Source of the DNA: Anaerolineae bacterium
Lineage (GTDB): Bacteria > Chloroflexota > Anaerolineae > Aggregatilineales > Phototrophicaceae
Length of the DNA: 35,394 bases
Direction of reading: 5' to 3'
Assembly: GCA_022826865.1 (NCBI GenBank)
Contig: JAJDUC010000060.1
Location: forward strand, 1 to 35,394
In this document: piece after piece, positions 6,773-15,244 of the stretch
How the letters are laid out: the number at the start of each line of letters is the position of its first letter
Numbering within the stretch: position 1 is the stretch's first letter
The notes under the pieces: generated by a model
Seen by the model: only the letters and a program-made list of their open reading frames with translations
Databases searched by the model: none
What the model was told of the DNA's origin: nothing
Made by a program: the position numbers and the translations under genes

Positions 6773-8224
6773 ATGAGCCGCCTTGTCTCCACTATCCTGG
6801 TGCTATTCTGCCTGTTGCCGCCATCTGGCGGCGCCGGGGCGCAATCCATTCAGCAGCCGATCTACGCCTACCGCGACGGCGATATCTGGCGCTATGACCT
6901 GGATGCGAACACGGCGGCGCAATTAACGGACTGGGGTTACAATGGCGGCCCAATCCTCTCGCCTGACGGCCGCAAGATCGCCTATTTATCGACCGCCGCG
7001 GAATTTGTCGACCGCTACGAAGCGGGAAGCGTCAGCCAGTACAGCGGGACGGCGCCGGCAAATATCTGGGTGATGGACATCGCCACAGAAAGTTTCCTAC
7101 TGGTCGCCGACCAAACGGGAGCGAGCGACGCCGGCTACCTGCGCTCCCTTCCCGATTGGTCGCCCGACAGCCGCCAGCTGGCCTGGCTGCAGATCGATCC
7201 CAATCGGCAGGACTTGGACACCGCAAGCTTGCAGGTCTACAGTTTCGACGGCGGCAGAACGGGGATTCTACACAGCAATGTCAACCTGGGCCATCAAGGC
7301 TCGCATATTCGGATGCCCAGCATACGCTGGGGCGCAGGCGGGATCTCCTGGCTGCTCTTCACATACCTCACGGGCGACGCGAATCCCTTCCTCTTCATCG
7401 AGTTTCTCAATCCGGCAGCCGGCGCCGCCGTTCAATACAATCTGGGCTTGAACGCCAATCGCGATAACACGGTGCGCGACTTTGAATGGGTGAACCACGG
7501 CGGACGCGCGCTGATGGCGCTGCAGATTCAGGATTACTGGGAGGTGCTGGATCCGGCGACAGGCAATCGTACGCGACTCGTGGATCCGCCCCGGCTCAAG
7601 AATCGCTTTCTGGCCGGAGGCTTGCAGTTGATACCGACATCGGTCGCGGTGAGTGGCGGCGGCTGGCGGATCCACTGGTACGCGGCCGCCGCTTCCGGCT
7701 TATACGATACCGGTTACCGCAGCGTACGCGTCAATCGAATTGATCGCCCCGGGCTGTCGAGTGACGGCGCCCAAATGGTCTGGCACAACGGCGACCGCAT
7801 CAGCACCTGGCATATCGGCATCAGCGATATCAATCGAGGGCAGGTCGGCAACGCCGGATCTGGTCAGACCTTTCCGATTCCGCAGCCGATGAGCGCGGTC
7901 TGGGCGCCGACGGAATGGGTGACAACAGGCCTTTCACACGCCGACGGCCAATCGGTGGCCGCGGCCGCTTGCAGCTTGCCGCCCAGGCTCAACTTGGGAA
8001 TGCGGGCTATCGTGAGCCCGGGCCTCGCCAATCGCGTGCGCAGCGGCGCGACGCTCAGCGCCGAGCGGATCGGGCGCATTGTGGCCGGCGAAGTCGTCGC
8101 CGTTGAAGCCGGCCCGGTCTGTGCCGATGGCTACAACTGGTATTTTGTGCGCAATGCCAATATCGCCGGCTGGACGGTTGAAGGCGCGGACGGCGAATAC
8201 TGGCTGCTGCATTATGCTGGCTGA
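6773..8224 (+). CDS. Secreted TolB-like beta-propeller protein with C-terminal SH3-like domain
   Basis: The 483-residue protein starts with a Sec signal (MSRLVSTILVLFCLLPPSGGAGAQ). Repeats of the TolB/WD40-like PD40 type follow: DGDIWRYDLDANTAAQLT, GPILSPDGRKIAYLS, ANIWVMDIATESFLLVADQ and LPDWSPDSRQLAWLQ, covering about residues 30-160, with weaker blades to about 390. The last 65 residues (NLGMRAIVSPGLANRVRSGA onward, including YNWYFVRNANIAGWTVEG) form a bacterial SH3-like fold. Such pairings suggest an extracytoplasmic binding or scaffold protein; no catalytic residues are evident. GGGAG 8 bases upstream supports ATG 6773. Its stop overlaps the convergent GNAT gene by 13 bp. Confidence 0.72.
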   Translation: MSRLVSTILVLFCLLPPSGGAGAQSIQQPIYAYRDGDIWRYDLDANTAAQLTDWGYNGGPILSPDGRKIAYLSTAAEFVDRYEAGSVSQYSGTAPANIWVMDIATESFLLVADQTGASDAGYLRSLPDWSPDSRQLAWLQIDPNRQDLDTASLQVYSFDGGRTGILHSNVNLGHQGSHIRMPSIRWGAGGISWLLFTYLTGDANPFLFIEFLNPAAGAAVQYNLGLNANRDNTVRDFEWVNHGGRALMALQIQDYWEVLDPATGNRTRLVDPPRLKNRFLAGGLQLIPTSVAVSGGGWRIHWYAAAASGLYDTGYRSVRVNRIDRPGLSSDGAQMVWHNGDRISTWHIGISDINRGQVGNAGSGQTFPIPQPMSAVWAPTEWVTTGLSHADGQSVAAAACSLPPRLNLGMRAIVSPGLANRVRSGATLSAERIGRIVAGEVVAVEAGPVCADGYNWYFVRNANIAGWTVEGADGEYWLLHYAG

Positions 8225-8847
8225 TAATCCGGGTTCCGCCAGACGATGAGCGTGGCCCAATTGTCAGAGGCTTCATCGTCGATGTAGTCTTTCAGCAGCC
8301 CGCGTACATTGAAGCCACGCCCCAACTGGAATGACAAGGTACTGTCATACAAGTCGCCGGCGACAACGCGGTCCACATATTCCCCCGGCGACAGCTTCGT
8401 CTTGAACCCGGCGTAGCCCGGGATAAGACCGCCGGCGACAATGCCACGCCGGTTCAGCCTTTGCACGATGCTTTTGCGAGCCGCGTAAAGCCGTGAGCCG
8501 ACGCCGCGCCGGCGAAAGTCGCGATGGACGCTGATGTCGCCGCCGTAATACCAATCGCCATGCGGATCGTGATGACGGTAATAGCCGCCGGCGATTATCT
8601 CCTGAAAACGGTGCTGCGCAGCGTCGAAATCGAAATCAATTAAGAATCCCGATCCCAAACCGATAACGCGCTCCCCGACAAGCGCTACAAAATTGCCCGC
8701 GGCGAATAAGCGGCAGTGATTAAGAAAGTGCTCCGCGCGCATCAATTCTTCGTCCGCAAGCGTGGGAAAGCAATCGCGCTGCAATTGCTCCAGGGCCGCG
8801 GCATAGCGCGGCTGGATCGTCTCAATGCGGACCTGTTCGTCTGCCAC
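8212..8847 (-). CDS. GNAT-family N-acetyltransferase
   Basis: A 211-residue acetyl-CoA-dependent acyltransferase. The acetyl-CoA loop is in VHRDFRRRGVGSRLYAARK at about residues 108-126, preceded by the GGDI beta-strand. The sequence around DFDAAQHRFQEIIAGGYYRHHDPHGDWYYG, GLIPGY and the C-terminal ATLIVWRNPDY closely resembles the acetyltransferase half of GNAT/carbon-nitrogen-hydrolase (nitrilase-like) fusion proteins, recalled from general knowledge. Here the protein stops where the hydrolase domain would begin, so it is a stand-alone version. The substrate is unknown. It starts with GTG at 8847 with only a weak Shine-Dalgarno sequence, and is transcribed divergently from pdxS. Confidence 0.8.
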   Translation of the reverse strand: MADEQVRIETIQPRYAAALEQLQRDCFPTLADEELMRAEHFLNHCRLFAAGNFVALVGERVIGLGSGFLIDFDFDAAQHRFQEIIAGGYYRHHDPHGDWYYGGDISVHRDFRRRGVGSRLYAARKSIVQRLNRRGIVAGGLIPGYAGFKTKLSPGEYVDRVVAGDLYDSTLSFQLGRGFNVRGLLKDYIDDEASDNWATLIVWRNPDYQPA

Positions 8848-8891
8848 GAGGCTCAGGCTTGTTCTGTTTGGTCAGGGATTGGCATGGCCCA

Positions 8892-8921
8892 AGTTTAGCC
8901 CTTCCCCTTCGGAATGGTCAA
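8892..8921 (-). promoter_or_regulatory. Putative promoter of the GNAT gene
   Basis: Read on the minus strand: TTGACC (8916-8921), an 18-bp spacer, and TAAACT (8892-8897), placing transcription start about 35-40 bases before the GTG codon. The -35 matches consensus at five of six positions. Confidence 0.45.
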
Positions 8922-9039
8922 TTGGCGGCGCTGGACGAAAACGGCGGCGCTATGATTGGACTGCATTGGACATACAGGTTTCCCAGCACATGCCGTAGGA
9001 TAGGTGGCAGTATCATGTAAGAAGAATCGAGGGGCGAAC

Positions 9040-9945
9040 ATGGCAACAAACGGACATCAACAAAATGGCAGCGAAAAGGGCACGGACAAGGTCAAGCGCG
9101 GCTTGGCGCAGATGCTCAAGGGCGGCGTCATTATGGATGTGGTCACGCCCGAGCAAGCGCGTATCGCCGAAGACGCCGGCGCCGTCGCCGTTATGGCGTT
9201 GGAGCGCGTCCCGGCTGATATTCGCGTGCAGGGCGGCGTCGCCCGCATGAGCGATCCCGATATGATCGAAGGCATCATCAATGCCGTGAGCATACCGGTC
9301 ATGGCAAAGGCGCGCATCGGGCACTTCGTCGAAGCGCAGATTCTGGAAGCCCTGGGCGTCGACTATGTTGATGAGAGCGAAGTTCTGACCCCGGCCGACG
9401 AAGAAAATCACATCAACAAATGGAAGTTTTCCATTCCCTTCGTCTGCGGCTGCCGCAATCTGGGCGAAGCCCTGCGGCGCATCAACGAGGGCGCGGCCAT
9501 GATGCGGACCAAGGGCGAAGCGGGCACCGGCGATGTGGTTGAAGCCGTCCGTCATGCGCGCTCGGTCAACAGCGATATCCGCCGCATCAGTTGTATGGAC
9601 GAGGATGAGCTCTACACCTATGCCAAAGACATTCGCGCGCCATATCGCCTGGTCAAGGAAACCGCTGAGCTCGGGCGCTTGCCCGTCGTGAACTTCGCCG
9701 CCGGCGGCGTCGCCACGCCGGCCGATGCCGCGCTGATGATGCAGCTGGGAGTCGACGGCGTCTTTGTGGGCAGCGGCATCTTCAAGAGCGGCAATCCCGA
9801 ACAGCGCGCCAAGGCGATTGTGCAAGCGGTGACGCACTTCACCGATGCGCAGATTCTGGCCGATGTCAGCCGCAACCTGGGCGAAGCCATGGTCGGCATC
9901 AACGTGACGCCTGAGGAAGTCATCCTGGGCAAGCGCGGCTGGTAA
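9040..9945 (+). CDS. pdxS: Pyridoxal 5'-phosphate synthase lyase subunit PdxS
   Basis: PdxS builds pyridoxal 5'-phosphate from ribose 5-phosphate, glyceraldehyde 3-phosphate and ammonia in the DXP-independent pathway. The 301-residue protein has the full (beta/alpha)8 sequence, with an N-terminal extension of about 9 residues relative to B. subtilis. The catalytic lysines are K90 ([11 protein letters not shown]) and K158 ([10 protein letters not shown]), and D33 is in GGVIMDVV. The phosphate-binding [13 protein letters not shown] and FVGSGIFKS are intact. ATG 9040 follows GAGGGGCGAAC. The glutaminase partner pdxT is not next to it, which is unusual; it must lie elsewhere. Instead it precedes a PLP-dependent enzyme gene by 98 bp on the same strand. 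Confidence 0.96.
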   Translation: MATNGHQQNGSEKGTDKVKRGLAQMLKGGVIMDVVTPEQARIAEDAGAVAVMALERVPADIRVQGGVARMSDPDMIEGIINAVSIPVMAKARIGHFVEAQILEALGVDYVDESEVLTPADEENHINKWKFSIPFVCGCRNLGEALRRINEGAAMMRTKGEAGTGDVVEAVRHARSVNSDIRRISCMDEDELYTYAKDIRAPYRLVKETAELGRLPVVNFAAGGVATPADAALMMQLGVDGVFVGSGIFKSGNPEQRAKAIVQAVTHFTDAQILADVSRNLGEAMVGINVTPEEVILGKRGW

Positions 9946-10043
9946 TTCAGCGCGCGGCCGGGCAAAGGGAGCGTGCGCCATTGGTTCCGATGCGCGCCCG
10001 GCCGCTAGCAAGACTTAGGCAGCATATCGAGAGGAATATTGAC

Positions 10044-11096
10044 GTGGCCATGTCCATAGTCGAAGATCTGGAAACGCCAAGCGTTCTGATTGACCTGGAT
10101 ATCATGGATCGCAATATCGCATCCATGCAAGCGCGCTGCGATGAGTTGGAGATTCAGTTCCGACCGCACATCAAAACGCATAAGATCCCGGATATTGCCC
10201 GCCGGCAACTGGATGCGGGCGCAGTCGGGATCGCCTGCCAGAAGGTGAGCGAAGCCGAAGTTTTCCTGGCGGCCGGGTTCCGCGATATTCAAATTCCCTA
10301 CAACATCGTCGGCAGGCGCAAAACCAGGCGCCTGGCGTCGCTGGCGAAACTCGCCAAAGTCACCGTGACGGTCGATAGCGCAGCGGTGATCGATGGCATT
10401 GCGGCCGCCGCCCAGGAATCGGACGCCACAATCAACATGCTGGTGGAGCTGGTTTCGCTCGATAAGCGCACCGGCACGACCCCGGAAGACGCCCTGCAAC
10501 TGGCGCGTCATATTGCGGCGACGGACAGCCTGCATTTCGCCGGCTTGATGATTTACCCGTCGGCGGCGGCAATTCGTCCTCATTTACAGAAGACGCTGAC
10601 GCTTTTGAAGGACGCCGGCATCCCGGTTGAAGTGGTCAGCGGCGGCGGCAGCGGCGCAATCCGCGAAGCGCATCTGCTGCCGGAGTTGACGGAAATGCGC
10701 GTCGGCACTTATGTCTTCTATGACTGGAACAGCGTGAACAGCGGCTATGCGGGTTTTGAAAGCTGCGCAATGCGCGTTCGCTCCACCGTCGTCAGCGCGA
10801 ACGAGAAGAGCCGCGTCATCCTCGACGGCGGCAGCAAAGCGGTCCATTCCGAAACGGTCAATGGGCGATATGGCTACATCCTGGAGTATCCCGACGCGCG
10901 CCTGCACAAGCTCAACGAAGAACATGGCTACGTCGACTTCAGCGCTTGTGAAGTTGCGCCCGTGGTCGGTGATATCCTGCATATCATTCCCGTCCACACC
11001 TGTGTCGTCAGCAATCTGCACAACCAGCTTTACGGCGTCCGCGGGGACAAAATCGAGCAAGTCTGGGATGTCGCCGCCCGCGGCATGGTCTGGTAG
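10044..11096 (+). CDS. D-threonine aldolase / D-serine dehydratase-like fold-III PLP enzyme
   Basis: The 350-residue protein belongs to the alanine-racemase-fold group that contains metal-activated D-threonine aldolase and eukaryotic-type D-serine dehydratase (DSD1). The N-terminus DLETPSVLIDLDIMDRNIASM is typical, and the PLP lysine should be K44 in RPHIKTHK. The C-terminal domain has the metal-binding pair in VHTCVVSNLHN. Aldolase and dehydratase activities cannot be told apart by eye. GTG 10044 sits 9 bases after GAGAGG, whereas ATG 10050 is 15 bases away, so GTG is preferred. It follows pdxS and precedes an M19 dipeptidase by 44 bp, suggesting one operon for D-amino acid use with its own cofactor supply. 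Confidence 0.82.
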   Translation: MAMSIVEDLETPSVLIDLDIMDRNIASMQARCDELEIQFRPHIKTHKIPDIARRQLDAGAVGIACQKVSEAEVFLAAGFRDIQIPYNIVGRRKTRRLASLAKLAKVTVTVDSAAVIDGIAAAAQESDATINMLVELVSLDKRTGTTPEDALQLARHIAATDSLHFAGLMIYPSAAAIRPHLQKTLTLLKDAGIPVEVVSGGGSGAIREAHLLPELTEMRVGTYVFYDWNSVNSGYAGFESCAMRVRSTVVSANEKSRVILDGGSKAVHSETVNGRYGYILEYPDARLHKLNEEHGYVDFSACEVAPVVGDILHIIPVHTCVVSNLHNQLYGVRGDKIEQVWDVAARGMVW

Positions 11097-11140
11097 CTGT
11101 CGGCGTCAATACAGAACATGACCTTGAAAGGGAGCAGCCG

Positions 11141-12217
11141 ATGCTGGTGATTGACGCGCACCTTGACCTCGCCTGGAACGCCCTGGGTTGGAATCGCGAT
11201 CTGCTGGAGTCGGTTTATACCATCCGCGCGAAGGAGATGCGCAGCCCAGGCAAGGCGCGGGCAAAGAATACGGTCGCCCTGCCCGAGATGCGTCAGGGAC
11301 GCGTCGCCCTGAGCTTCGCTACCTTGCTCGCGCGCTCAACCGGGCAGAACGTCCCGCACCTCGACTTCGGCTCTCAAGCCCAGGCATTTGGGGCGGCGAT
11401 GGGACAATTGGCCTACTACCGCGCGTTGGAAGCGGGGGGGCATGCTCGCATTCTCGATGGCGGCCCGGGCCTGCGCGCGCATATAGCCGAATGGGAAGCC
11501 TGGGAAGCTCAAGGCGCCGACTCGAACACGTCGCCGCCGCTCGGTTTTGTGATCAGCATGGAAGGCGCCGATCCTATTCGTGATCCGTCCCAGCTTGAAG
11601 AATGGCGAGCAGCGGGTCTGCGGCTGTTGGGACCGACGCATTATGGCAACGGGCGTTACGCCGGCGGTACAGGTATTGAACTGGGTTTGAGCGATTTGGG
11701 CGCGCCGTTGCTGCGAGAGATGCGGCGCCTCGGCATCTTGCTCGACCTCACGCACCTCAGCGACGCCGCCTTCTGGGAAGCGGTCGGCATTTACGATGGT
11801 CTGGTCTTGGCGAGCCACAACAATTGCCGGGCGCTGGTGCCGCATCAGCGTCAATTCAGCGACGAGCAACTCAAGTTAATCTTCGAACGCGATGGCGTGA
11901 TTGGCGCCGCCTTTGACGTCTGGATGCTGCAGCCCGGGTATATGCGCGGCGACAGCAACGACGGCGTCTTCATCGCGACAGTCGTCGATCATATCGATCA
12001 CATCTGCCAACTGGCGGGCAACAGCCGGCATGCCGGCATCGGCACTGACCTGGACGGCGGCTTCGGCCGCGAGCAGTCGCCCTGCGACCTGGATACCATC
12101 GCCGACCTGCAAGGGCTGCCGGGGGAGCTGGCCGCGCGCGGATATGCCCAATCCGACATCGAGAACATTATGTTCGGCAATTGGCTGCGTTTGCTTTGCG
12201 CCGCCTGGGACAGTTAA
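11141..12217 (+). CDS. Membrane-dipeptidase family (M19) zinc dipeptidase
   Basis: A 358-residue member of peptidase family M19 (renal dipeptidase-like), binuclear zinc enzymes that cleave dipeptides and often accept a D-residue at the C-terminal position. Visible metal motifs are the N-terminal HxD (DAHLDLAWNA, His7 and Asp9), the bridging Glu in VISMEGADPI, the histidines in LTHLSD and LASHNN, and Asp in GIGTDLDGGFG. There is no signal peptide, so it is probably cytoplasmic. The start follows AAAGGGAGCAGCCG. It is the third gene after pdxS and the D-threonine aldolase-like gene; released D-Ser or D-Thr could feed that enzyme (inference). Confidence 0.88.
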   Translation: MLVIDAHLDLAWNALGWNRDLLESVYTIRAKEMRSPGKARAKNTVALPEMRQGRVALSFATLLARSTGQNVPHLDFGSQAQAFGAAMGQLAYYRALEAGGHARILDGGPGLRAHIAEWEAWEAQGADSNTSPPLGFVISMEGADPIRDPSQLEEWRAAGLRLLGPTHYGNGRYAGGTGIELGLSDLGAPLLREMRRLGILLDLTHLSDAAFWEAVGIYDGLVLASHNNCRALVPHQRQFSDEQLKLIFERDGVIGAAFDVWMLQPGYMRGDSNDGVFIATVVDHIDHICQLAGNSRHAGIGTDLDGGFGREQSPCDLDTIADLQGLPGELAARGYAQSDIENIMFGNWLRLLCAAWDS

Positions 12218-12241
12218 TACGCCTTAGGGCGCTTAAGCGCG

Positions 12242-13027
12242 TCAAGGCTGCGCGCGGAGCATGTCGTCCAATTCCCCGGCGGCTGTTTCCAGAACATCGC
12301 GCAGGGCAAAATCGCTGCCATGCGGAACCAAGCGCGCGCCCTGGCGGCGATACTGATTCACTTCTTCAATCGACCCGGCGGTCCGCCCCCAGACCTTGCC
12401 ATGTTCCGCCGCCGCTTTCGCCACGATCGCGACCGCTTCGTCGAGGGTCATGTCAATCGCCGCATCCGCATTCAAACGCAGTCCCAGGTCAGCCGGGCCT
12501 ACGAAGAGCGCATCAATGCCTTCGACCGCGGCGATTTCCCCGGCATTGGCAACGGCTTCCGGCGTTTCGATTTGCGCCACAATGAAGGTCTCGCGGTTGG
12601 CATCGGCGATATATGCGCTGTTCGGCCTCCAACTGAAGCAGCCGAAATCCGCATCCAATCCGGCGCCGTCCAGCCCGCGATTGCCGACGGGCGGATACTT
12701 GGCGGCCTTCACAATATCGCGCGCCATTTGCGCATCCGAAACGAAAGGAATCATCAGGCCGGCCGCGCCATCTTCGAGATAGCGGTACAAGCGACTGCGC
12801 TGGACGGTCGGCGGGCGGACCAAGCAGTCAATGTCATACAGTTGGCAAAGCGCCAGCAGATGCTGCACCTCGCGATTGTCGAAGTTGCGATGTTCGTTGT
12901 CGAGCCAGATGCCGTCGAATCGAAAATGCGCGGCATAACGAATAAAAAAAGGCAGGGCATGGCCCATTCCGCAGAATCGCGCGAATGCGCCCGCCCGCCA
13001 CTTCGCCAGCACCTTGCTTTTTCTCAT
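12242..13027 (-). CDS. HpcH/HpaI-family class II aldolase
   Basis: A 261-residue divalent-metal aldolase of the HpcH/HpaI family, whose members split or form 2-oxo-3-deoxy or 4-hydroxy-2-oxo acids to give pyruvate plus an aldehyde. Catalytic landmarks are the His in GIWLDNEHRNFD, the Arg in CLVRPP, the metal-binding Glu in IVAQIETPEAVAN, and Asp in GIDALFVGPADLGL. The start at 13027 follows AAAGGGGAAT on the minus strand. It is the last gene of the minus-strand transporter operon, 79 bp after the aminotransferase. The natural substrate is not evident. It overlaps nothing; the convergent dipeptidase ends 24 bp away. Confidence 0.87.
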   Translation of the reverse strand: MRKSKVLAKWRAGAFARFCGMGHALPFFIRYAAHFRFDGIWLDNEHRNFDNREVQHLLALCQLYDIDCLVRPPTVQRSRLYRYLEDGAAGLMIPFVSDAQMARDIVKAAKYPPVGNRGLDGAGLDADFGCFSWRPNSAYIADANRETFIVAQIETPEAVANAGEIAAVEGIDALFVGPADLGLRLNADAAIDMTLDEAVAIVAKAAAEHGKVWGRTAGSIEEVNQYRRQGARLVPHGSDFALRDVLETAAGELDDMLRAQP

Positions 13028-13106
13028 GGATAGATTCCCCTTTTCAATTTGATGGGACTGGCTGCGATAACCAAGCAGGCTCATCTGTGCCTGTAAGCAG
13101 TGTAAG

Positions 13107-14264
13107 CTACTGCAGGAGCGGGCTCATCTGCTGCAGCGCCCGCTGCAGCAAGGGCGCGTCAGCGGCGAAGCAGAGCCGCAGGTAGCCTTCGCCATGCGGC
13201 CCAAAGGCGGCGCCGGGCGCCAAGCCGACTCCGCATTGCCGCAGGACTTGCTCGGCAAAGGCGTAACTGTCGGATACGCCTTCGACGGCGAAGAAAGCGT
13301 AGAAGGCCGCATGCGGCCGCGGAAAGCTCACACGCGGTAACTCGGCAAATGCGCGCTCAATCAGGGCCAGCGCCCGGCGATAACGCTCCCTCGATTCACG
13401 GATGAAAGTTTCGCCCTGCTGCAAAGCGGTGATGCCGGCCATTTGCGTCGGCGCGAATATGCTGGAAAAATTGAACTCGCTGATCATTTCCAAAGAACTG
13501 ATCAGGGGCTTGGGCGCCAATAGCCAGCCCAGGCGCCAACCCGTCATCGCCCAGGACTTGGAGAAACTGTTGACGATCAGATACTTGTCGTGATCGTTGA
13601 TCTTGTCGACGAAGCTCGGCGCGCAATCGCGGTCGTAGACGATGCGATTGTAAACTTCATCGGAGATCAGCCAAACATCGCGCTCGCGACAGAAATCGAG
13701 GATGGTCCGCTGCTCGTCGTCACTGAGCATCCAGCCGGTTGGATTGTTGGGCGAGTTCAACATCAAGGCGCTGGTGTTCGCGCCGCAGGCGGCGAAGAGT
13801 TCGTCCAGGTCGAGGCGCCAAGTGCCGCCGCGCGGTCGCAGCGGCACGCGCCGGACTTCGGCCCCCAGAATCTCGGCAGTGGACGGCAAATTGGGCCAGA
13901 CCGGCGACGCGATGACAAGTGAATCGCCCTCGGCGACGACAGTTTGCAGCGCCACCGCCAGAGCGCTCATGCCCGAGGGCGTGACCGCGACATTATCGAC
14001 CGTAATTGCCGTCCGATAGAGTTCGTTCGTGTAGCTTGCCAGCGCGGCGCGCAACTCCATGATGCCGAGGTTGGGCTGATAGAAGGTCTGCCCTTCATCA
14101 ATGGCGTCTTTGGCGGCTTGCCGAATGAAGGCCGGCGTCGGCTTGTCCGGCTCGCCGAACCAGAGGGGAATGACATCGGTTCGGCCGATTGCCGTATTTG
14201 ACAGCTTGCGAATCAAGCTGGGCTGCAGCGTCCGCACCGCCGGTCGGTTCGCCTGCACGACCAT
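13107..14264 (-). CDS. Class I/II PLP-dependent aminotransferase
   Basis: A 385-residue fold-type I aminotransferase of the aspartate aminotransferase family. PLP contacts are N173 (LNSPNNPTGW), D202 (ISDEVYNRIVYD) and the Schiff-base lysine K236 (NSFSKSWAMTGWRLGW). The carboxylate-binding Arg is in GYLRLCFA near the C-terminus. There are no extra domains. The start lies 5 bp beyond the upstream permease stop, with AGGAAGGGG inside that gene as ribosome binding site, so it is in the transporter operon. It may transaminate the imported compound or a derivative before the aldolase acts (inference). The amino donor and acceptor are unknown. Confidence 0.88.
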   Translation of the reverse strand: MVVQANRPAVRTLQPSLIRKLSNTAIGRTDVIPLWFGEPDKPTPAFIRQAAKDAIDEGQTFYQPNLGIMELRAALASYTNELYRTAITVDNVAVTPSGMSALAVALQTVVAEGDSLVIASPVWPNLPSTAEILGAEVRRVPLRPRGGTWRLDLDELFAACGANTSALMLNSPNNPTGWMLSDDEQRTILDFCRERDVWLISDEVYNRIVYDRDCAPSFVDKINDHDKYLIVNSFSKSWAMTGWRLGWLLAPKPLISSLEMISEFNFSSIFAPTQMAGITALQQGETFIRESRERYRRALALIERAFAELPRVSFPRPHAAFYAFFAVEGVSDSYAFAEQVLRQCGVGLAPGAAFGPHGEGYLRLCFAADAPLLQRALQQMSPLLQ

Positions 14265-14269
14265 GTGGC

Positions 14270-15244
14270 TCAGTCCCCTTCCTGCTTGTAAAGCGCCACT
14301 GCCGCCACAATAATAATGCCTTGTATGAGACCCTGGACAAATTGATTCACACCCAGCATCACAAGCAAGTTTGCCATAACTACCAGGAGCAGCACCCCGC
14401 CCAAGGTGCCGATGACTGTGCCGCGCCCGCCAAACAAACTTGTGCCGCCGATGATGACCGCGGTGATCGTTTGCAGTTCAATGCCATCGCCGATGGCCGG
14501 GTCGCCCACGCCCATGCGCGATAGCCAGAGCAATCCAGTAATCGACGCGGTAATGCTGCAAAGGGCATAAACGCCATAGCGAACCCGCTTCACCGGCACG
14601 CCGGAAAGCCGCGCCACCTCGACATTGCCGCCGATGGCATAAAGGTACTTGCCGAAGGCGGTGTAACGCAGCAGAAGCGCCGTCAAAATCAGCAAGACGA
14701 CGAACATAAGCGCAATAACGGGAATGGGGCCGATTTTCTGAACATAAAACATGATAAAGTCGCGGCTGGCCGAGCCGACCGGCGAAGTCGAAATACTCAG
14801 GCTGACGCCGCGCAGGATGCCCAGCGAAGCCAGCGTGACGATGAAAGGCGCGATCTTCACTTCGTTCACCAGGAAACCGTGAATCAGGCCGACCAGCAGT
14901 CCCAAACCCAGCGTGAGCAGGATAGCCATACCCAGGTTTGCCGGCTCGCCATTCATCGCCAGCGCCGAAACCAGAATCGACAGCTTGACCAGCGAGCCCA
15001 CCGAGAGGTCAATTCCGGCCGTTAAGATCACCAGCATCTGGCCGAGGGCGACAATACCCAAAAACGCGGACTGGCGCGCGACATTCGTCAGGTTGCGGAC
15101 ACTCATGAAACGTTCGGATTGCGTCGCCCCGATCAAGAATAAAATAAGGATGAAGCCGTAGACGGCAAAAACCGGTCCATGACGCCGCAGGAACAAGCGC
15201 TGGGATGGTGTTAAGCCGCTCATGAAGCGCGCCGTGAGGTTCAT
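14270..15244 (-). CDS. Ribose-type ABC transporter permease (first of two)
   Basis: A 324-residue permease of the RbsC/AraH/XylH family with 8-10 hydrophobic segments. Family signatures are the GQMLVILTAGIDLSVGS segment after the second helix and AIGGNVEVARLSGVPVKRVRYGVYAL, followed by GGTSLFGGRGTVIGTLGG near the C-terminus. It overlaps the ATPase gene by 4 bp (ATGA), so translation is coupled. A second, clearly different permease of the same family lies in the operon, so the transporter core is probably a heterodimer, as in LsrCD. The solute cannot be named. Confidence 0.9.
   Translation of the reverse strand: MNLTARFMSGLTPSQRLFLRRHGPVFAVYGFILILFLIGATQSERFMSVRNLTNVARQSAFLGIVALGQMLVILTAGIDLSVGSLVKLSILVSALAMNGEPANLGMAILLTLGLGLLVGLIHGFLVNEVKIAPFIVTLASLGILRGVSLSISTSPVGSASRDFIMFYVQKIGPIPVIALMFVVLLILTALLLRYTAFGKYLYAIGGNVEVARLSGVPVKRVRYGVYALCSITASITGLLWLSRMGVGDPAIGDGIELQTITAVIIGGTSLFGGRGTVIGTLGGVLLLVVMANLLVMLGVNQFVQGLIQGIIIVAAVALYKQEGD

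Noticed and set aside
8941..9039. Promoter for pdxS (TATGAT at 8951 or TATCAT at 9011)
   Set aside because: Neither hexamer has a -35 at acceptable spacing nor an extended -10, so no promoter is claimed.
9013..10011. 332-codon open frame antisense to pdxS
   Set aside because: It lies wholly opposite a certain gene with all its catalytic residues. Its composition is that of reverse-strand reading of GC-rich codons, and it matches no family I recognise.
12221..12249. GCGCTTAAGCGC palindrome between the convergent dipeptidase and aldolase genes, considered as a bidirectional terminator
   Set aside because: The stem is short and there is no T-run on either strand, so it was not listed as a terminator, although its place between convergent stops is suggestive.
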